Under the pieces are notes generated by a model. It was not told the DNA's origin. It did not search any database and was given only the letters and a program-made list of their open reading frames with translations. This document shows positions 52,069-60,152 of a stretch of 64,000 nucleotides of DNA, piece after piece. How positions within the stretch are numbered: the first letter of the stretch is position 1; each line of letters opens with the position of its first letter. The DNA is from Actinoplanes flavus (GTDB lineage Bacteria > Actinomycetota > Actinomycetes > Mycobacteriales > Micromonosporaceae), in assembly GCF_017592555.1 (NCBI RefSeq), contig NZ_JAGFNS010000016.1:154083-218082 (forward strand), in the 5' to 3' direction. The position numbers were made by a program, and so were the translations under genes.

Positions 52069-54003
52069 TCACAGCAGGGTGAGCTGGTCGTGAACCGGGC
52101 GGGACGCGGGTGTGCCACCGGTCGGCCGGTGGGTCCCGGTCGCAGCCGGCGACCGGTGCAGGCCGTGCCGCCGGGACGCCATCCGCACCCGGGCCGCGAT
52201 CTCGTCCTGGTAGGCCCGGGGCAGGTAGCTTCCGTTGCCGTACAGCTCCCGGTAGCGCGGCCGCAGGTGCGGATGCTCCCGGCCGATCCAGGCCGCATAC
52301 CACTCGCGGGCGCCCGGGCGCAGATGCAGCGCCAGCGGCGTCACGCCGACGGCCCCGGCCGACGCGATCGCGGCCACCGTCTCCTCTATCGACTCGTCGG
52401 TGTCGGTGAGCCCGGGCAGGATCGGGGCCATCAGGACGGTCACCGCGAAGCCGGCGTCGGTCAGCCGCCGGACCACCTCCAGCCGGCGGCCGGGGCTCGG
52501 CGTGCCCGGTTCGGCGGAGCGCCAGACCGTCTCGTCCACGAAACCGACCGAGACCGCCAGCCCGACCCGGGTCACCTCGGCGGCCTGCCGGAGCAGATCG
52601 AGGTCGCGCAGGATCAGGGTGCCCTTGGTGAGGATGGAGAACGGGTTGGCGTGGTCGCGTAGCGCGGCCAGGATCTCCGGCATGAGCCGGTAGCGGCCCT
52701 CGGCCCGCTGGTAGACGTCGACGTTGGTGCCCATCGCGATCGGCGCGCCGGCCCACCGCGGGTCGGCCAGCTCCCGGCGGATCAGCTCACCGGAGTTCAC
52801 CTTCACCAGGACCCGGCTGTCGAAGTCGTGGCCGGCGTCGAGATCCAGATAGGTGTGCGTCTTCCGCGCGAAGCAGTTGTGACTGACCACCCCGTCGGCG
52901 ATGAAGTCGCCGGTCCCGGTGGAGATGTCGAAGAGCGGCAGGGTGAGCCCGAGCTCCTCGATGTCGGCGACGGCCAGCCGCCGCTCCCCACGGACCCCGA
53001 CCCCGGAGGCGTCCAGCGGGCCCATCGAGGCGCCGGTCAGGTGCCGGAAGCGCAGTGCCGCGTCGAGGTGGCGCTCGGTCTCCACCCGGCCGGTCGCCCC
53101 CGGCCGCACCGGCCCCGGGCCCCGGGCCACCAGGCCGAGATGGGTCAGGGCGTGCACGATCCACCGCAGATAGCCGACGTCGGTGCTCTCCAGGACCACG
53201 GCCAGCCGATCGGTCCGCCCGACCGCACCGAAGGCGCCGGCCAGGAAGCCACGGAACCAGTCACTGGTGGGCAGCTCGGGCCAGCGCACCGCCTCGGTGA
53301 GGGAGACGTCGTCCAGATAGCCGTCGGCCCGCACCCAGGCGTCGCCCTCGGCCGCCACCCCGGGCCCGGACGCGTCACCCCGGATCAGCCCGCAGACGAA
53401 CCCGGACTGATAGTCGGGCGACTCCTTGGGCGGCTCGGCGAAGTGACCCACCCCGAACATCAGGTCGCCGACCGCGAGCGCCGGCTGGTGCGGCTCCGCC
53501 GGGCTGACGTGCCGCCAGCCGCGGTCGGTGAGGAAGCGATGGTCGCCGCTGGACACCAGGCGGGTCCCGTCGGCCAGGGTCACCCGGAACGCCGGCTTGG
53601 TGGTCTCCCAGTGGTCGAGGACCGTGGTGGGCACACAACGCCGGTGCGCGCCGGCGCCCATCGTGCCCATCACCGCGTCGCCGGGCCGGATCTGTGCCAG
53701 CGGCCGGGTGGAGCCGTCGGCGAGCAGGATCGGGGTGTCGCCGGCCAGGCAGTACGTGCACGCGTGGGAGCAGCCGCGATAGGGGTTGACGGTCCACTCG
53801 AACGGCACCCGGGAGGTGCCGGGAACCCGGTTGATCAGGGATTTCGCGTGGATCTCGTAGAACGTCATCCCGGCGAACCCGGGAGTGTCGAACCGGCGCA
53901 CGGTCGCGCCGGGCAGCGCCAGCGGCAGGGGTGGGGCCGCCGGCGCCGCCCTGTCCGGGAGCGAGCCGTCACCGGGCTGAGCCGACAGGTGGGACCATCG
54001 CAT
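52069..54003 (-). CDS. Radical SAM protein (Rv2578c-like) interrupted by an intein
   Basis: 644 residues. Radical SAM extein: N-terminal 84 residues (FYEIHAKSLINRVPG, VNPYRGCSHACTY) and residues 377-644 (CFARKTHTYLDLD..., NVDVYQRAEGRYRLMPEIL, GLAVSVGFVDETVWR, LMAPILPGLTD). The CxxxCxxC cluster motif has Cys78, Cys82 and a third Cys supplied by residue 377 after removal of intein residues 85-376. The spliced protein would be 352 residues, close to the normal family length. The family resembles spore photoproduct lyase-like radical SAM proteins; the reaction is unknown. The start codon is ATG at 54003 on the minus strand. Confidence 0.88.
   Translation of the reverse strand: MRWSHLSAQPGDGSLPDRAAPAAPPLPLALPGATVRRFDTPGFAGMTFYEIHAKSLINRVPGTSRVPFEWTVNPYRGCSHACTYCLAGDTPILLADGSTRPLAQIRPGDAVMGTMGAGAHRRCVPTTVLDHWETTKPAFRVTLADGTRLVSSGDHRFLTDRGWRHVSPAEPHQPALAVGDLMFGVGHFAEPPKESPDYQSGFVCGLIRGDASGPGVAAEGDAWVRADGYLDDVSLTEAVRWPELPTSDWFRGFLAGAFGAVGRTDRLAVVLESTDVGYLRWIVHALTHLGLVARGPGPVRPGATGRVETERHLDAALRFRHLTGASMGPLDASGVGVRGERRLAVADIEELGLTLPLFDISTGTGDFIADGVVSHNCFARKTHTYLDLDAGHDFDSRVLVKVNSGELIRRELADPRWAGAPIAMGTNVDVYQRAEGRYRLMPEILAALRDHANPFSILTKGTLILRDLDLLRQAAEVTRVGLAVSVGFVDETVWRSAEPGTPSPGRRLEVVRRLTDAGFAVTVLMAPILPGLTDTDESIEETVAAIASAGAVGVTPLALHLRPGAREWYAAWIGREHPHLRPRYRELYGNGSYLPRAYQDEIAARVRMASRRHGLHRSPAATGTHRPTGGTPASRPVHDQLTLL
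52876..53751 (-). other. Intein with degenerate LAGLIDADG endonuclease
   Basis: 292 residues. Nucleophile Cys85 starts CLAGDTPILLADGS (block A), block B has SSGDHRFLTDRGW, and the C-terminal end is LPLFDISTGTGDFIADGVVSHN followed by Cys, so C1, H(-1), N(-1) and C+1 are all present. Between them, CGLIRGDA (about 204-211) and FLAGAFGAVGR (about 253-263) resemble the two LAGLIDADG motifs. The second has lost its acidic residue, so the homing endonuclease is probably inactive. Confidence 0.85.
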
Positions 54004-54063
54004 GGCAGGTATTCGAACACACGTTCTAGGGCCTGTCCATGACCTTGCTCGAACGAGCGTACG

Positions 54064-54100
54064 AAAAAAGGCCCGCGAACCGAACCGGTTCGCGGGCCTT
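54064..54100. terminator. Strong hairpin terminator for the thioredoxin gene
   Basis: Arms 54068-54081 and 54087-54100 are a perfect 14-bp stem; on the minus strand a run of T residues (54069-54064) follows, giving an intrinsic terminator. Confidence 0.9.
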
Positions 54101-54116
54101 CGTTCGTCGGGCCGGG

Positions 54117-54509
54117 TCAGCCGCGTGCGGCGGCCGGCTCGTCCTTGTCCTTGCGCTGCGCGGACACCTGCTCGCGCACCTGGTCCATGTCCAGCTCCGC
54201 GACCTTCTCGATCAGGCTCTCCAGGGCGGACGCGGGGAGCGCGCCGGGCTGGGAGAAGACGACGATGCCGTCACGCACCGCCATGATCGTGGGGATGGAC
54301 CGGATGTCGAACTTCTGCGCCAGACCCGGCTCCGCCTCGGTGTCGATCTTGCCGAAGGTGATCTCCGGGTGCTTCTCCGAGGAGCGCTCGTAGGTGGGCG
54401 CGAAGCTTACGCAGGGCCCGCACCAGCTGGCCCAGAAGTCGACCAGGACGATGCCGTCCTTACTGGTGACCTCGTCGAAGTTCGCTGCGGTCAGCGCAAC
54501 CGTCGCCAT
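54117..54509 (-). CDS. trxA: Thioredoxin
   Basis: 130 residues, slightly longer than the 105-110 norm. Active site WASWCGPCVSFAP (Cys-Gly-Pro-Cys at residues 32-35), with ITFGKIDTEAEPGLAQKFDIRSIPTIMAVRDGI carrying the cis-proline. The last 25 residues (QVREQVSAQRKDKDEPAAARG) are a charged tail. It reduces protein disulfides with thioredoxin reductase. ATG at 54509 is chosen over the longer frame because GGAGG lies eight bases upstream. Confidence 0.94.
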   Translation of the reverse strand: MATVALTAANFDEVTSKDGIVLVDFWASWCGPCVSFAPTYERSSEKHPEITFGKIDTEAEPGLAQKFDIRSIPTIMAVRDGIVVFSQPGALPASALESLIEKVAELDMDQVREQVSAQRKDKDEPAAARG

Positions 54510-54961
54510 GATGCCTCCGTCTGCGGGAATCGCTTTCGTCGGGTGGAACTCCTGGCACCCATCCATCATTCCCGTGTCGAGCGCCGGCACACGTGGCGTA
54601 CGGCACCCTCGGGCTCCGGACCGTCAAACGACCATGGGCGCTCTATCGTAACCGAAAGTAGGCGCATGGTGTCTGTTTGCTGACACGATTGTGTTGACGT
54701 TTCCGTACCTGATCAAGGCTTGATGGGTGATTTGTCCTACCTGTGGAGACCTAATGGGAGCGGTCCCACCGTAGACCATTAACTGTTAAGTTACTTAAAT
54801 GTGAGCTGGCTCACATTTGAAAGTCCTTCACATGGATACGGACGGTGAGGCAAACTCTTTTCCAACAGAGCGTGGGCGGCGGGTGCCGGGGAGGGCCCCG
54901 CCGCTCATTGCGTCTCCTGCCGGGTGAGTCGCCCCCGGCGGAATCGGTAGCCTATCGCCCC
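54510..54961. promoter_or_regulatory. 452-base AT-rich divergent region with a CRP-type site
   Basis: No coding frame with normal bias. The stretch 54640-54850 is markedly AT-richer than anything else in the window. A perfect 22-base palindrome (54797-54818) contains TGTGAGCTGGCTCACA, exactly the CRP consensus TGTGA-N6-TCACA. TTGACG (54694-54699) and TTGAAA (54817-54822) are possible -35 boxes, with no convincing -10 partner. An unannotated small RNA or leader from here is possible. Confidence 0.65.
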
Positions 54962-55594
54962 ATGACGGCGGGCGAGAACATATCCACCGAGGTCGGAGTC
55001 GGTCCCTGGGCGGGTGAGCGGCCGGCCGGTGAGCACTGGGATCCGGAGTTGCTCGAGCAGGGCGATCGCCGCAACGTGGTGGACCGGTACCGGTACTGGA
55101 GCCGGGAGGCCGTGGTCGCGGACCTGGACACCCGGCGCCACGACTTCCACGTCGCGATCGAGAACTGGCAGCACGACTTCAACATCGGCACCGTGGTGCG
55201 CAACGCCAACGCGTTCCTGGCCGCCGAGGTCCACATCGTCGGGCAGCGCCGGTGGAACCGGCGGGGCGCCATGGTGACCGACCGCTACCAGCACGTCCGG
55301 CATCACCCGGCGATCGAGGACTTCGTGGCGTGGGCGGCGGGCGAGGACCTCCCGGTGATCGGCATCGACAACCTGCCCGGCTCGCGGCCGATGGAGACGG
55401 TCACCCTGCCGCGCCGCTGCGTCCTGCTCTTCGGGCAGGAGGGGCCAGGCCTGTCCGAGCCGGCGCGGGCGGCCTGCTCGCAGCTCTTCTCGATCGCCCA
55501 GTACGGCTCGACCCGCTCCATCAACGCCGGCGTGGCCAGCGGCATCGCCATGCACGCGTGGATCCGGGCGCACGCCGGCCCGCCTCCGGCCTGA
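54962..55594 (+). CDS. SpoU/TrmH family RNA 2'-O-methyltransferase
   Basis: 210 residues. Motif order of SPOUT enzymes: NWQHDFNIGTVVRNANAF (N box, Arg), FGQEGPGLSEPARAA (motif 2), STRSINAGVASGIAMHAW (motif 3 and knot). The N-terminus is a short RNA-binding-like region. It methylates a ribose in tRNA or rRNA; the target nucleotide is unknown. ATG at 54962 has TAGCCT plus eight bases upstream (leaderless). The long open frame further upstream is not coding. Confidence 0.9.
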   Translation: MTAGENISTEVGVGPWAGERPAGEHWDPELLEQGDRRNVVDRYRYWSREAVVADLDTRRHDFHVAIENWQHDFNIGTVVRNANAFLAAEVHIVGQRRWNRRGAMVTDRYQHVRHHPAIEDFVAWAAGEDLPVIGIDNLPGSRPMETVTLPRRCVLLFGQEGPGLSEPARAACSQLFSIAQYGSTRSINAGVASGIAMHAWIRAHAGPPPA

Positions 55595-55672
55595 CCCGGA
55601 TCAGCCCGTCTTCTGCCGATTCGCTTGACGGGGGCTCGCCCGGGCAGCACGGTATGGAGTGTGGGTGTCACG

Positions 55673-56335
55673 GTGAGTTGCCCCAGATGTGCTGCACAGG
55701 TTCGGAAGCCGGACCTGATGCACAGCCACTGGCGGTGCGACAACTGTGGCGACGTTCCGCCGTTCCACGTGGCCGAGCACATCAGTGCGGAGATCGTCGG
55801 AACGGTGCTGCGGGAGTCGGCGTCGAGCGCCGAGCGGATTCCGCTCTGGTGCCCCTGGCCGCTGCCCTCCGGGTGGATGGTCACCGGGGTGGGCTGGTCC
55901 GGTGACGACCGCTTCGGTGTGCGGGCGACCGTGCTCGCGTGCAGCGGCCCCGAACCGCTCGGCGGCGGGCCCGCGGACCTCGTCCTGATCGCCGAGCAAC
56001 CCGGCGTCGGGCTGGGCACCAGATTCGCCGGCATCCCCGGGCTCGACCCGGGCCACCTGCTCTCCGAGGCGCTGGCCGACCGCGGTGCGCACGCCGGTCC
56101 ACATGCGAAGATCAAGGCGGCCGGGCATCCCACTCCACTGTGGTGTGTCAAGTCACCCGAGGATCGAAGCGCCTACGTGAGTGAGGCCAAAGGAATGTGG
56201 CTCTATGCGGTAGCGTGGCCCGCGAGCGCGGGCTATCTACTCGCGGAGCATGTCGTCCTGCACGACCTCTCCGAGGGGGTGCCGTCCGAGCTCGTGTTCG
56301 GAGCGCCGTCGCCGTACCTGCACGGTCGTGCCTGA
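55673..56335 (+). CDS. DUF6758-like protein with N-terminal zinc ribbon
   Basis: 220 residues. It starts MSCPRCAAQVRKPDLMHSHWRCDNCG, a CxxC...CxxC zinc ribbon (Cys3, Cys6, Cys24, Cys27), then an alpha/beta domain (LWCPWPLPSGWMVTGVGWSG, ATVLACSGPEPLGGGPADLVLIAEQPGVGLG). It resembles a conserved actinobacterial family I know as DUF6758, of unknown function; the number is from memory. GTG at 55673 is used; GTG at 55661 is an alternative. It is followed by small membrane proteins and the PHP gene in the same direction. Confidence 0.75.
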   Translation: MSCPRCAAQVRKPDLMHSHWRCDNCGDVPPFHVAEHISAEIVGTVLRESASSAERIPLWCPWPLPSGWMVTGVGWSGDDRFGVRATVLACSGPEPLGGGPADLVLIAEQPGVGLGTRFAGIPGLDPGHLLSEALADRGAHAGPHAKIKAAGHPTPLWCVKSPEDRSAYVSEAKGMWLYAVAWPASAGYLLAEHVVLHDLSEGVPSELVFGAPSPYLHGRA

Positions 56336-56463
56336 CTCTTAGGTGTGACCTGCGGCTATGGCAATCGACTTTCCGGCCACTTTGTTCACACGAAGCGACG
56401 AAGCTGATACCGTCAGTACTGCCGCGGCGCAGAGCGTACCCCGCACCGGAGGAGAAGGCCCCC

Positions 56464-56622
56464 ATGGTCAAGAAGGTCCTCACCTGGCTTGGTATTGCAT
56501 TCTTGATCTTCTTCATCGCCTTCAACCCGAGTTCGGCCGCGGCGGTGTTCGAGTCACTCGGAGGCACGATCGCGGACATCGCGCGTGGTTTCGGCACTTT
56601 CTTCACGGACCTCGTCGCATAG
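56464..56622 (+). CDS. Small single-helix membrane protein
   Basis: 52 residues. MVKKVLTWLGIAFLIFFIAF is one membrane helix; the rest (NPSSAAAVFESLGGTIADIARGFGTFFTDLV) is an amphipathic tail. Ribosome site GGAGGAG is seven bases upstream. Short proteins of this shape occur beside PH-domain genes in actinobacteria. The stop TAG overlaps the -10 of the next gene. Function unknown. Confidence 0.78.
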   Translation: MVKKVLTWLGIAFLIFFIAFNPSSAAAVFESLGGTIADIARGFGTFFTDLVA

Positions 56623-56631
56623 CATCTCTTC

Positions 56632-57447
56632 ATGGAGCCTGGTGAGCCGCGCGACCCGCGAGGCGAGGGCGCGCGCCGCCCTCGGGATGACGATGAGAGC
56701 TACGGGTACCGCGACCCGGCCTTCGACGACGACCCCGACTACGCCGAGGGCGACCTCTATGAGGACGATCCCGCATTCGGGCGCCGCCGCTCACCCTCCG
56801 ACGTCTACGACGAGCCGGAAGAGTACGAGGCACCCAGCTTCACCGCCGAGGAGCTGGAAGGGCTCGACCGCGGTGGCGGACCGCGCCGCTTCCTCCCCCT
56901 GGAGGACGAACCGACCACATTGGTCGCCCGCTACCTGTTCCCCACCGAGCGGTACCGCGGCGAGTGGAAACGACACTGGATCCACCTCTCCAAGCCGCTC
57001 GGCATCGGCGCCGCCGCCACCCTCGCGCTGGGGTACCTGGCCGGCTTCCTGACCCGCCAGGAGGACCTCGACGGTCTGGTCACCGTCGCCGTGCTGGTCT
57101 GGCTCGGCGTGATCAGCTGGGTGGCCTGGAAGGTCTTCGACTGGTATTTCGACAGGTTCATCCTCACCAACAAGCGGGTGATGGTGGTCAACGGCATCGT
57201 CACCCGGAAGGTGGCGATGATGCCCCTCCTGCGGGTGACCGACATGAAGTACGAGCAGTCGGCTCTCGGGCGCATGCTCAGCTACGGCACGTTCGTCCTC
57301 GAGTCGGCCGGCCAGGACCAGGCGTTGCGCGAGGTCAAGCACCTGCCCAACCCCAACGAGCTGTACCTGCGTGTCGTCGAGGAGATGTACGAACCGCAGG
57401 CCGTGGAGGCTCGTCTCGGCAAGGACGACGAGGGAGAGGACGCCTGA
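56632..57447 (+). CDS. PH domain membrane protein (YdbS-like)
   Basis: 271 residues. An acidic N-terminus (DDDESYGYRDPAFDDDPDYAEGD) precedes two membrane helices (about 125-142 and 147-167). A bacterial pleckstrin-homology domain follows (FDRFILTNKRVMVVNGIVTRKVAMMPLLRVTDMKYEQSALGRMLSYGTFVLESAGQDQALREVKHLPNPNELY). Function is unknown; such proteins are tied to envelope maintenance. ATG at 56632 has TAGCAT (56620-56625) six bases upstream, so it is leaderless, with the -10 inside the preceding stop region. Confidence 0.88.
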   Translation: MEPGEPRDPRGEGARRPRDDDESYGYRDPAFDDDPDYAEGDLYEDDPAFGRRRSPSDVYDEPEEYEAPSFTAEELEGLDRGGGPRRFLPLEDEPTTLVARYLFPTERYRGEWKRHWIHLSKPLGIGAAATLALGYLAGFLTRQEDLDGLVTVAVLVWLGVISWVAWKVFDWYFDRFILTNKRVMVVNGIVTRKVAMMPLLRVTDMKYEQSALGRMLSYGTFVLESAGQDQALREVKHLPNPNELYLRVVEEMYEPQAVEARLGKDDEGEDA

Positions 57448-57475
57448 CCGGCCGACCGGCGGTAGCGTGACAGCG

Positions 57476-58327
57476 GTGACCGGAATCGACCTGCACTGTC
57501 ATTCGACCGCCAGCGACGGCACCTTCACCCCGGCCGAGCTGGTCCGGGCCGGAGCGGCCGCCGGACTGGACGTCATGGCGATCACCGACCACGACACCAC
57601 CGGCGGCTGGGACGAGGCCGCCGCCGCCCGGCCCGCCGGCCTGCGCCTGGTGCGTGGCGCCGAACTGTCCTGCCGGTGGCACGGCGCCGAGCCGGCCATC
57701 CCGCTGCACCTGCTCGCCTACCTGTTCGACCCGGCCGAACCGGTCCTCGCCGGCGAGCTGGTGCGACTCCGCGAAGATCGGGAACAGCGGGCCGAGAAGA
57801 TCGTCGGGAAACTGCGGGCGGACGGTGTGCCGATCTCGTGGGACGAGGTGAGCGGCTACGCGGCCGGCGGTTCGGTCGGGCGGCCGCACATCGCCCAGGC
57901 GCTGATCAGAGCCGGTCTCGTGCGGACCACCACCGAGGCGTTCGCCTCCGCGTGGCTGGGTGCGCGGTACTTCGTACCAAAGTCTGATCTTGATGTTTTC
58001 GATGCCGTGCGGGCGGTGCGTGAAGCGGGCGGGGTGGCCGTTTTCGCTCATCCGCGGGCGACCGTGCGCGGGCGGGTGGTGCCCGACGAACTGATCGCCG
58101 AGCTGGCCCGGGCCGGCCTCTTCGGCCTGGAGGCCGATCACGAGGACCACACGCCCGCCGAGCGGGCCCAGGTGCGGGCCCTCGCGGACCGGCTCGGCCT
58201 GGTCGTCACCGGATCATCCGACTTCCACGGCACGCACAAGGCGGTCCAACTGGGAGCGTTCACCACCGACCCCGAGGCGTACGAGAAGATCGTCTCGGCG
58301 GCGGCCGGAGTACCGGTCCTGGGGTGA
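57476..58327 (+). CDS. PHP domain metal-dependent phosphoesterase
   Basis: 283 residues. PHP metal motifs DLHCHSTASDGTF (residues 5-17), AITDHDTTGGW, RGAELSCRW, FAHPRA and VVTGSSDFHGTHK are all present, so it is a YciV/RNase AM-like phosphoesterase acting on nucleotides or short RNAs. GTG at 57476 is preceded by TAGCGT plus seven bases (leaderless). The MarC gene follows in the same direction. Confidence 0.9.
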   Translation: MTGIDLHCHSTASDGTFTPAELVRAGAAAGLDVMAITDHDTTGGWDEAAAARPAGLRLVRGAELSCRWHGAEPAIPLHLLAYLFDPAEPVLAGELVRLREDREQRAEKIVGKLRADGVPISWDEVSGYAAGGSVGRPHIAQALIRAGLVRTTTEAFASAWLGARYFVPKSDLDVFDAVRAVREAGGVAVFAHPRATVRGRVVPDELIAELARAGLFGLEADHEDHTPAERAQVRALADRLGLVVTGSSDFHGTHKAVQLGAFTTDPEAYEKIVSAAAGVPVLG

Positions 58328-58378
58328 CACTCGACGCACCGGCCAGCGCCGGAGCATCCCGGCACCTACCTTGATCGG

Positions 58379-58996
58379 GTGAACCTCAAGCTGTTCGGTG
58401 AGTTCTTCGTGACGCTGCTGGTCATCGTCGACCCGCCCGGCATGGTCCCGGTCTTCCTCGCGCTCACCGGCGCCATGCAGGCGAAGGCCCGGAACCGGGC
58501 CGGCACCCAGGCCGTGCTGCTCGCCCTCGGCGTGATCGTCGGGTTCGCGGTCGCCGGGCAGACCCTCCTCGACTACCTGCATGTGCAGCTCCCGGCCCTC
58601 CAAGCGGCCGGTGGCCTGCTGCTGGTGCTGGTCGCGCTCCAACTGCTCACCGGCAAGACCGACGAACCCGCCGACCAGGCCGGCACCAGCAACGTCGCAC
58701 TCGTGCCGATCGGCACCCCGCTGCTGGCCGGGCCCGGCGCCATCGTCGCCACCATGCTGTTCGTCCAGCGTGCCGAGAGCGCCGACGAATACCTCGTCCT
58801 GGCCGCCGCCATCCTGGCCGTGATGGCGTGCGTGTGGCTGGTCCTGCGGTTCTCCGGGCTGATCGTCCGGCTGCTGCGCCCGGCCGGCATCGAGGTGCTC
58901 ACCCGGATCGCCGGGCTCCTGCTGGCCGCCATCGCCGTACAGTTGATCGCCGACGCGGTGTTCGCCTTCGTGCGCTCCTACGCGGGCATGGTCTGA
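58379..58996 (+). CDS. MarC family integral membrane protein
   Basis: 205 residues, six membrane helices. NLKLFGEFFVTLLVIVDPPGMVPVFLALTG and the central IGTPLLAGPGAIVATMLFV are the MarC signature halves (each with a Pro-Gly turn). Function is unresolved; it is not the multidrug regulator the name suggests. TACCTT (58367-58372) plus six bases precedes the GTG, so it is leaderless. The RecB-like nuclease gene follows after 32 bases. Confidence 0.9.
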   Translation: MNLKLFGEFFVTLLVIVDPPGMVPVFLALTGAMQAKARNRAGTQAVLLALGVIVGFAVAGQTLLDYLHVQLPALQAAGGLLLVLVALQLLTGKTDEPADQAGTSNVALVPIGTPLLAGPGAIVATMLFVQRAESADEYLVLAAAILAVMACVWLVLRFSGLIVRLLRPAGIEVLTRIAGLLLAAIAVQLIADAVFAFVRSYAGMV

Positions 58997-59028
58997 GTTT
59001 TGTCGGGGGGTGCTGGCAGGATTGTTCC

Positions 59029-59901
59029 GTGCCCCCCACTCGACGTGCCACCAGGTCCGCGGTTCCCGAGCAACTCGGCTTCGCCGGCATGCCCGAGCGA
59101 CTCTTCGTCTGCACGCCGAGCAAGCTCGGAGCCTATGCCGACTGCCCACGCCGGTATCGGTATTCCTACGTCGACCGGCCCAGCCCACCCAAAGGCCCGC
59201 CGTGGGCGCACAACTCCCTCGGCGCCAGCGTGCACACGGCGCTGAAGAACTGGTTCGCCCTCCCCCCGGAGCGGCGCGAGCCCGAGGCGCTGCCCACCCT
59301 GCTCAAGGCCACCTGGGTGCGGGAGGGCTATCGCGACGTCGAGCAGGAGCGGGTCGTCTACCGCCGGGCGCTCGACTGGCTGGAGACCTATGTGGCGACC
59401 CTCGACCCCGAGGAGGAGCCACTCGGTGTCGAGCGGGTGGTCGCCACCAAGACCTCGGTGCTGGCCCTGAACGGGCGGGCCGACCGCATCGACGCCCGGG
59501 GGCCCGAGGCGGTCATCGTCGACTACAAGACCGGGCGGTCCGGGCTCAGCTCCGACGACGCCCGGGGCTCGCAGGCGCTCGCGCTGTATGCGTACGCGGC
59601 CGAGCGAGTCTTCCGGCGGCCGTGCCGTCGCGTCGAGCTGCACCACCTGCCCACCGGCACGGTGGCCGTCCACGAGCACACCGAGGAGTCACTGGCCCGG
59701 CAGGTGCGCCGGGCCGAGGAGACCGCCCTCGACATCATGGCGGCCGAGAAGGCGGTGGCGGCGGGCGCCGACCCGGACGAGCAGTTCCCGGTCAATCCGG
59801 GGTCGCTGTGCGGATGGTGCGACTTCCGCAAGGTGTGCCCGGCCGGGGCCGACGCCGCGGCGAAGGAGCCGTGGACAGCGGTCGAGCACCTGAACGGCTA
59901 G
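59029..59901 (+). CDS. RecB-like PD-(D/E)XK nuclease with cysteine cluster
   Basis: 290 residues. CPRRYRYSYVDRP begins the Cas4/AddB-like frame. EAVIVDYKTGRSG is the nuclease core (Asp...Lys of D-(D/E)-X-K near residue 165), and QALALYAYAAERVF follows. The Fe-S cluster cysteines are CPRRY (one) and CGWCDFRKVC (three) near the end. It is a DNA exonuclease of a standalone RecB type. GTG at 59029 is used. The downstream 250 bases hold only low-complexity repeats. Confidence 0.88.
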   Translation: MPPTRRATRSAVPEQLGFAGMPERLFVCTPSKLGAYADCPRRYRYSYVDRPSPPKGPPWAHNSLGASVHTALKNWFALPPERREPEALPTLLKATWVREGYRDVEQERVVYRRALDWLETYVATLDPEEEPLGVERVVATKTSVLALNGRADRIDARGPEAVIVDYKTGRSGLSSDDARGSQALALYAYAAERVFRRPCRRVELHHLPTGTVAVHEHTEESLARQVRRAEETALDIMAAEKAVAAGADPDEQFPVNPGSLCGWCDFRKVCPAGADAAAKEPWTAVEHLNG

Positions 59902-60000
59902 GCCCCGGTCCCGGCGCCGCCGGACCCGTCGGACCTGCCATCGGCTGTTTCGAAGCCAGTCGCTCGTCGGCTCTACGAGCATCCCTGGTCCGCCTGGCTG

Positions 60001-60092
60001 TTCGCCTTTGCTGTTCGCCTTTGCCGTTTGCCGTTTGCCCTTGCCCTTGCCCTTGCCGCTTGCCGTTCGCGTTTGCCCTTGCCGTTTGCCCG
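60001..60092. repeat. TTGCC-rich simple repeat tract
   Basis: About fifteen copies of TTGCCC/TTGCCG/TTTGCCG variants occur between the convergent RecB-like and DUF2236 genes. The minus strand reads GGGCAAGGGCAAGGGCAA, with three to four G-runs that could form a short G-quadruplex. Confidence 0.85.
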
Positions 60093-60152
60093 GCTGTTCG
60101 TTGTCCGTCCGAGCATCCCCGGTCCGCCCGGTCGCTCGGACGGCCTGTCCGG

